A stretch of 55,873 nucleotides of DNA, taken from JAVBNO01 sp031551485 (GTDB lineage Bacteria > Bacillota > Clostridia > Oscillospirales > Ruminococcaceae). Shown here in pieces: positions 52,184-55,873 of this stretch. Every line of letters begins with the position of its first letter. Positions within the stretch are counted from its first letter, which is position 1. Below the pieces are notes generated by a model, which was given only the letters and a program-made list of their open reading frames with translations, was not told the origin of the DNA and did no database searches. Both the position numbers and the translations under genes were made by a program. The DNA is taken from assembly GCA_031551485.1 (NCBI GenBank), contig JAVBNO010000008.1, forward strand, positions 1 through 55,873, given 5' to 3'.

Positions 52184-53506
52184 TCATTGAAAAACAACGC
52201 CAATCGTTACATAGTTTTGCTCATGTACCGTTTCGTTCCTCGTGAGAATCTTCCCTCGTTGACGCGCCGCGATTTCCTTGACATTGGCAAGACCGAAACC
52301 CCGTGCGTCACTCCCGGTCTTTGTTGAAAAACCTCTACGGAACATTTGAACAAAATTGGTGGCGGATTGCATTTCGTATGGATTGGAAACCAAAACGGAA
52401 ATCCCTGCGTCAAGATGCTCTATCCTGACGTAAATAACATCCCCGGCATTAGACGCTTCAATAGCGTTATCCATAAGGATTCCAACAATTTCAACAACAT
52501 CAAGTTCCCGCACCGCCGCCCCTTGCAGTGAAGCGGTTATTTCTGAAACTACCTTTATCTTTTTCATTTCGGCATACTTGATTTTGCTGAAAATCATGCC
52601 CGCAATAATTTTGCTGTCGCAGCAGAGCAAGCTATTTTCAGTAATATCAAACTGCAATCCCGCTGTCAGTTCAGCTATTTCGGACTTCGCTTGTTCAAGG
52701 CTGACCGCCGATTGAACAGCGGCTGCAATAGCAAGCAGACGGTTGTTAAACTCATGCTGTCTTGCGCGAACCTGTGTTATCAATTCTTCTATGACGGGGA
52801 TATACTGTTCCAGCATGGTGATCCGTTTTTTCTCTGCCGAATGCTTTTGCGTATAAACTCCTGCAAGCAGATCTATTATCAAAAGAGCTATTATCGTTCC
52901 TGCTATTGCCAATAGATGGTCTGCTGTTCTGGTGGCGTCGAAGTCAAGAAAGATGACTAAAGCGCATAAAAACGCGGTTGTGTTCCCAATAAGCAACTTG
53001 ACCGGCAGGGAATCATCATCTAATTTATCTCTCAGCCACTTGAGAAGTGGGCTGCAAAAAATCGCACCGAGTAATAAAACGGAACATACCCGGCAGATGA
53101 TCGGATTCCAATCATTATTGCCCGCCCCCAACCCGTAAAACAGCAGTATAAAAATCTCACGCACAATGATTGTGAGCGAGAAAACCGCCATCGCTCCCCA
53201 TAAAGTATAGGAGGCATTTTTTCGGAACCATAGGCTGTTTGTGACGGTCACAGTCAGGAACAAAAACATGAAAAGCAGTAAATTATCAACAGGTACTATC
53301 TCATAGCCTTGTTCTTTGATTGAAAATAGAACCGTATCTGAACCGCGCAATGCCGTAACACGGCTTACACAGCAGATGAACACGAAGCATAACGCCAACA
53401 GGCCGTCACGAGGCTTGATGCGGCTGCGTTCGCTGAATATGTCGTAACTTGTTAAAAACAGCATGACCCCATCCAGTAATATTTCAATGCTTGTAGACAA
53501 CATCAT
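52184..53506 (-). CDS. Sensor histidine kinase, AgrC-like (GHKL)
   Basis: 440 residues. About six or seven hydrophobic helices in the first 215 residues form a peptide-sensing membrane domain. A helical dimerisation part follows with the phospho-acceptor block RQHEFNNRLLAI, then an HATPase domain with the N box VGILMDNAIEAS and G boxes around GFSTKTGSDARGFGLANVKEI (in parts, DARGFGLANVKEI). This is the AgrC/ComD class, which pairs with LytTR regulators. ATG 53506 follows a GGGGGT; the frame extends to 53524 within the regulator. It is four bases after the regulator stop, so the two are coupled. Confidence 0.9.
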   Translation of the reverse strand: MMLSTSIEILLDGVMLFLTSYDIFSERSRIKPRDGLLALCFVFICCVSRVTALRGSDTVLFSIKEQGYEIVPVDNLLLFMFLFLTVTVTNSLWFRKNASYTLWGAMAVFSLTIIVREIFILLFYGLGAGNNDWNPIICRVCSVLLLGAIFCSPLLKWLRDKLDDDSLPVKLLIGNTTAFLCALVIFLDFDATRTADHLLAIAGTIIALLIIDLLAGVYTQKHSAEKKRITMLEQYIPVIEELITQVRARQHEFNNRLLAIAAAVQSAVSLEQAKSEIAELTAGLQFDITENSLLCCDSKIIAGMIFSKIKYAEMKKIKVVSEITASLQGAAVRELDVVEIVGILMDNAIEASNAGDVIYVRIEHLDAGISVLVSNPYEMQSATNFVQMFRRGFSTKTGSDARGFGLANVKEIAARQRGKILTRNETVHEQNYVTIGVVFQ

Positions 53507-53510
53507 ACCG

Positions 53511-54224
53511 TTACCCCCAAACATTTATCCTATATTTTTCGCCTATCGGTATTTTGACATCGCCCTGTATAAGAGCAATGGTCATTTCCTGCTTGTCTAT
53601 TTTTTGGATATACCTACGATTCACAAGATAGCTTTTATGGCACTGAACGAAATTATAGGCGAACAATTTTTCCAAAAGAAGTGCAAGCGAATATCCTGCG
53701 ATTTCATCTTGATTAAGAGCGTGACCATCTTTGTTGGTGTGTATGATTACCTTTTTACCAAACGATTCCACAAATACTATTTTTGAGATTTCATACTCAA
53801 AGATAAAGGACTTTTGCTCAATGCGGAGTGTTTTGGGTACATCAATCATTTGGCTACTCATTTTGAGAGCGTCGCGGAACGCCTTTGAAAATTCACCTTT
53901 TGTAAAAGGCTTTATCAAGAAGCTATGGCATTTGACATCCCGATACATGGTGAGTTCCTCTCCGGCCAAAGCGGTTGCAAAAATGATGGGCGTAAATTTA
54001 TACTGAGGCAACGCACGAAGCTGTTTTGCAAGGCTTGTCCCCTTATAGTCCAAAAGCTGAATATCCAAAATGAACAATCCCACATCTTCATTTTTTGCAT
54101 ACCGATATGCCTCTGCTGCAAGTGCGAATGCTATAACCTCAAGCGAACTATCTATCTCGCCACTGTATTGGTGAAGCAATGTTGCAACCTTTTTATCATC
54201 CTCAACGATTAGGATTTTTTTCAC
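53511..54224 (-). CDS. LytTR response regulator
   Basis: 237 residues. Receiver domain (about 1-120): KKILIVEDDKK start, phospho-acceptor Asp in FILDIQLLD, then TALAG and the Lys in LIKPFTKGEF. LytTR DNA-binding domain (about 135-237) with FIFEYEISKIVFVESFGKKV and QCHKSYLVNRRYIQKID. The start is GTG 54224, six bases after GGTGGG; the frame to 54284 starts upstream of it. It probably controls the ABC genes downstream in its own operon; a LytTR direct-repeat binding site was not identified with confidence. Confidence 0.92.
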   Translation of the reverse strand: MKKILIVEDDKKVATLLHQYSGEIDSSLEVIAFALAAEAYRYAKNEDVGLFILDIQLLDYKGTSLAKQLRALPQYKFTPIIFATALAGEELTMYRDVKCHSFLIKPFTKGEFSKAFRDALKMSSQMIDVPKTLRIEQKSFIFEYEISKIVFVESFGKKVIIHTNKDGHALNQDEIAGYSLALLLEKLFAYNFVQCHKSYLVNRRYIQKIDKQEMTIALIQGDVKIPIGEKYRINVWG

Positions 54225-54394
54225 TGACTTACCCACCTTTTGTGCGACATCAGCTGGCTTTCGCAGCACATATATAAGATTCAAATTTTCTTTCTGAAGA
54301 GCGAATTACTGAAGAAAAGATTTTTGCTAAGCGTTATAATTATACTTGACAATCAAGCCGATTTCAATTCTGTTCTTTGGAGGAGGTCGGGGGC

Positions 54395-54413
54395 GTGGGG
54401 CGCGTAGCCCCAC
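54395..54413. other. Short hairpin upstream of the LytTR regulator
   Basis: GTGGGGC pairs with GCCCCAC around GCGTA. It belongs to a GC-rich non-coding block (54380-54620) that stands out in AT-rich surroundings. No T-run follows. Confidence 0.6.
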
Positions 54414-54472
54414 AAAGACCAGTAATGCATATAAATCTAGCGGAGCCGATTTTGTTGTAGAATGAAGCAAAC

Positions 54473-54515
54473 GAAAACGGGGAACAGGATTGATTTTATC
54501 CCGTTCCCCGTTTTC
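54473..54515. other. Long hairpin in the non-coding block between two-component systems
   Basis: A perfect 13-bp stem GAAAACGGGGAAC with its complement, continued by GGAT/ATCC after one mismatch. Neither strand has a T-run afterwards, so it does not look like a normal terminator. The wider gap 54225-54776 holds this, the 54395 hairpin, an imperfect dyad (about 54565-54621) and the right 41-bp repeat; no gene is seen. Confidence 0.75.
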
Positions 54516-54667
54516 GGCGGCGAAATGCCACGGCAAAAATCCGGATTGCCAAGGGTTTAAGGGTGGAGATTTTTTCTGTGCTGTGCCTGCGGCGGAAAAA
54601 ATACTACCGCCCTTGACTGTTTGGATAGGCGAAGCGGTAAAAAATAAGATGTGATTAACAACGATTG

Positions 54668-54708
54668 TTCAAAGTGCTTTTGTCAAGGTGTTTTGTCCAA
54701 TCTTAAAA
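54668..54708. repeat. 41-bp direct repeat, right copy
   Basis: Begins TTCAAAGTGCTTTTGTCAAG. It matches 48780-48820 in 36 of 41 positions, same orientation, and brackets the ABC/LytTR cassette (5.9 kb apart). Confidence 0.8.
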
Positions 54709-54776
54709 GAAATAATACAGGGCTTGAATTTGCCCTGTATATATGGAATTGCTTATCGGCTCATACTGCTTGCTAA

Positions 54777-55679
54777 TCAAGCAATTCTATTTTCATTTCT
54801 TAAAGGTAAATTGGCAATAAACTGTGTACCCTCATCAATAATGCTTTTGACGTGAATATGGCCCCCATGCTCTCGAACAATCCATTCAGCAATAGAAAGA
54901 CCCAACCCGAAGCCATCCACGCTCTGCTTTTCATTGCCTGCGCGATAAAAGCGGTTGAAGATTTTCGTTAAATCATCATGGACTATACCCTTGCCGGTGT
55001 CCGAAACCATTATCTGTACTGCCTTTTCTGTTCCCGATAACACTATTTGAACGCTTCCTGGCCTATCCATGTATTTGACAGCATTATCAACGAGTATACC
55101 AAAAAGCTGCTTAATACGCGAACAGTCGCCCCAATACAGTATCTCATGCTCCGCCAAAATTTGAATAGCGACCTCTTTTTGATCAGCAGCCGTTTCAAAC
55201 AGAGCTACGGTCTCTTTTGCAATGGCATTCAGTGAAAAATTTGAATATTCAAGTGTTTTTGCATCTGCGTCACCTCTGGACAAGGTAAGTAAATCATCCA
55301 CCAGCTTCGCCATGCGAACGGTTTCTATGTGAATGTTATCAAGCCATTTTAACTGACTGCCCACAGTTTCATCAGGGTTGCCCATGACAAGCTCCAGATT
55401 GGTTTGTATAACAGCCAGAGGGGTACGCAGCTCATGAGAAGCGTCTGCCGTAAAATCAAGTTGGCGCTGCCATGAGATTTGAATCGGCTTCATAGCGATT
55501 TTCGATAACAAAAAGCTTCCCATCCATACAAGCGCCAATGTAATAATTATGATACCAAGTAGCCGCGTAATGGGAATTTGTGAGGGAGAGCCAAAGTAAA
55601 TCAACACAGCAATAAATGCAGTTATTGCGCTGATAACAATCATATTGAATGCGATAAATCTTCTTCTTAACTTATTCAT
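54777..55679 (-). CDS. Sensor histidine kinase (OmpR-partner type)
   Basis: 300 residues. Two transmembrane helices (about 10-29 and 38-58) are joined by fewer than about ten outside residues, the layout of kinases that sense within the membrane. Then the HisKA block QLDFTADASHELRTPLAVIQ (phospho-His in ASHELRTPL), the N box FGILVDNAVKYM, DTGKGI and the G2 box GFGLGLSIAEWIV. It overlaps its regulator gene by 8 bp. Such kinases often respond to cell-wall-active peptides with the help of an ABC transporter, which suits the adjacent cassette, but no direct link is shown. Confidence 0.93.
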   Translation of the reverse strand: MNKLRRRFIAFNMIVISAITAFIAVLIYFGSPSQIPITRLLGIIIITLALVWMGSFLLSKIAMKPIQISWQRQLDFTADASHELRTPLAVIQTNLELVMGNPDETVGSQLKWLDNIHIETVRMAKLVDDLLTLSRGDADAKTLEYSNFSLNAIAKETVALFETAADQKEVAIQILAEHEILYWGDCSRIKQLFGILVDNAVKYMDRPGSVQIVLSGTEKAVQIMVSDTGKGIVHDDLTKIFNRFYRAGNEKQSVDGFGLGLSIAEWIVREHGGHIHVKSIIDEGTQFIANLPLRNENRIA

Positions 55680-55873
55680 CCCGGCACTCCTTTAAGCAAT
55701 ATCCCATCCCTCTAATTGTTTCGAGAACCGCACCACATTTTTTGAAATCAATTTTTTTACGAAGATAAAATACATAAAGTTCTACGGCATTTAATTCTGT
55801 GTCGCTCTCATAACCCCAGACCTTGTTAAAAAGCTGTTCTTTTGTCAGAACCTGCCCCTTGTTGCGCATAAGA
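55672..55873 (-). CDS. OmpR family response regulator (C-terminal part, cut by window end)
   Basis: Only the last 65 or so residues are in the window: a winged-helix DNA-binding end with QVLTKEQLFNKVWGYES, VELYVFYLRKKID and LETIRGMGYCLK, the standard OmpR/PhoB C terminus. The receiver domain lies beyond base 55873. The stop overlaps the kinase start, so the pair is coupled and the regulator is first in the operon. Confidence 0.92.
   Translation of the reverse strand, partial: LMRNKGQVLTKEQLFNKVWGYESDTELNAVELYVFYLRKKIDFKKCGAVLETIRGMGYCLKECRDE

Noticed and set aside
54360..54660. Retron or group II intron
   Set aside because: The structured DNA suggested it, but no reverse transcriptase frame exists within the window and no intron domain V could be recognised.
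1..55873. CRISPR arrays, tRNA or rRNA genes
   Set aside because: No regularly spaced short repeats, no cloverleaf-like segments with CCA or GTTCGA cores, and no rRNA sequence were seen in the intergenic regions.

Overview
The window comes from an endospore-forming member of the Clostridia. The evidence is dipicolinate synthase A and B (spore-specific), SpoVG, a glmS gene with an intact glmS ribozyme in its leader, an IspH-ribosomal protein S1 fusion (typical of Clostridia), and AGGAGG-type ribosome binding sites. No species can be named from sequence alone. There is no rRNA, tRNA, CRISPR array, transposase or integrase that I can recognise.

Layout. Bases 1-14.4 kb are core housekeeping: a folate ECF S component (folT), glmS with its ribozyme, murC, spoVG, the dpaAB pair, then a tightly packed plus-strand run (MurR/RpiR regulator, BaiN-like flavoprotein, cmk, plsC, ispH-S1) followed by a TraX-like membrane protein and a lipid kinase. 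Bases 14.5-15.0 kb hold two tandem copies of a hairpin-rich repeat; a third, shorter relative lies at the left edge of the window (13-205). Bases 15.0-18.6 kb hold a four-gene minus-strand operon (HPr-like protein, XpaC, binding-protein-like lipoprotein, TelA). Bases 18.8-31 kb mix small metabolic and membrane genes: a flavin-oxidase-like protein/GNAT/phosphoesterase run, AIM24, an OLD nuclease, ZIP transporter, tyrosine phosphatase, Ig-like lipoprotein, patatin, ABC exporter and mutY. Bases 31-35 kb hold an OFA-type MFS transporter, a linear amide hydrolase, YjbQ and CorA.

From about 35 kb on the content becomes accessory. A 2130-residue secreted protein (35.7-42.1 kb) joins an M30-like metallopeptidase (HELQH) to a long series of beta-sandwich-like repeats, four of which carry an unusual W-x-PYP ... 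AAC-x-x-W insertion. Then comes a run of small unrelated genes (42.4-48.7 kb), several of which look like toxin-immunity proteins (DUF4926, SMI1/KNR4) with no toxin in sight, plus a CPBP membrane protease and a membrane ferredoxin-like protein. Bases 49-54.3 kb hold a minus-strand cassette: LytTR response regulator, AgrC-like kinase, two ABC-2 permeases and one ATPase. Two 41-bp direct repeats (36/41 identical) bracket this cassette at 48780 and 54668. The right edge carries a second two-component system (OmpR type), with the regulator cut by the window end. By eye, base composition becomes more AT-rich to the right of about 42 kb.

The most unusual items are the three-copy structured repeat, the giant M30/PYP-repeat protein, the orphan immunity-like array, the direct-repeat-bounded ABC/LytTR cassette, and the HPr-XpaC-lipoprotein-TelA operon.
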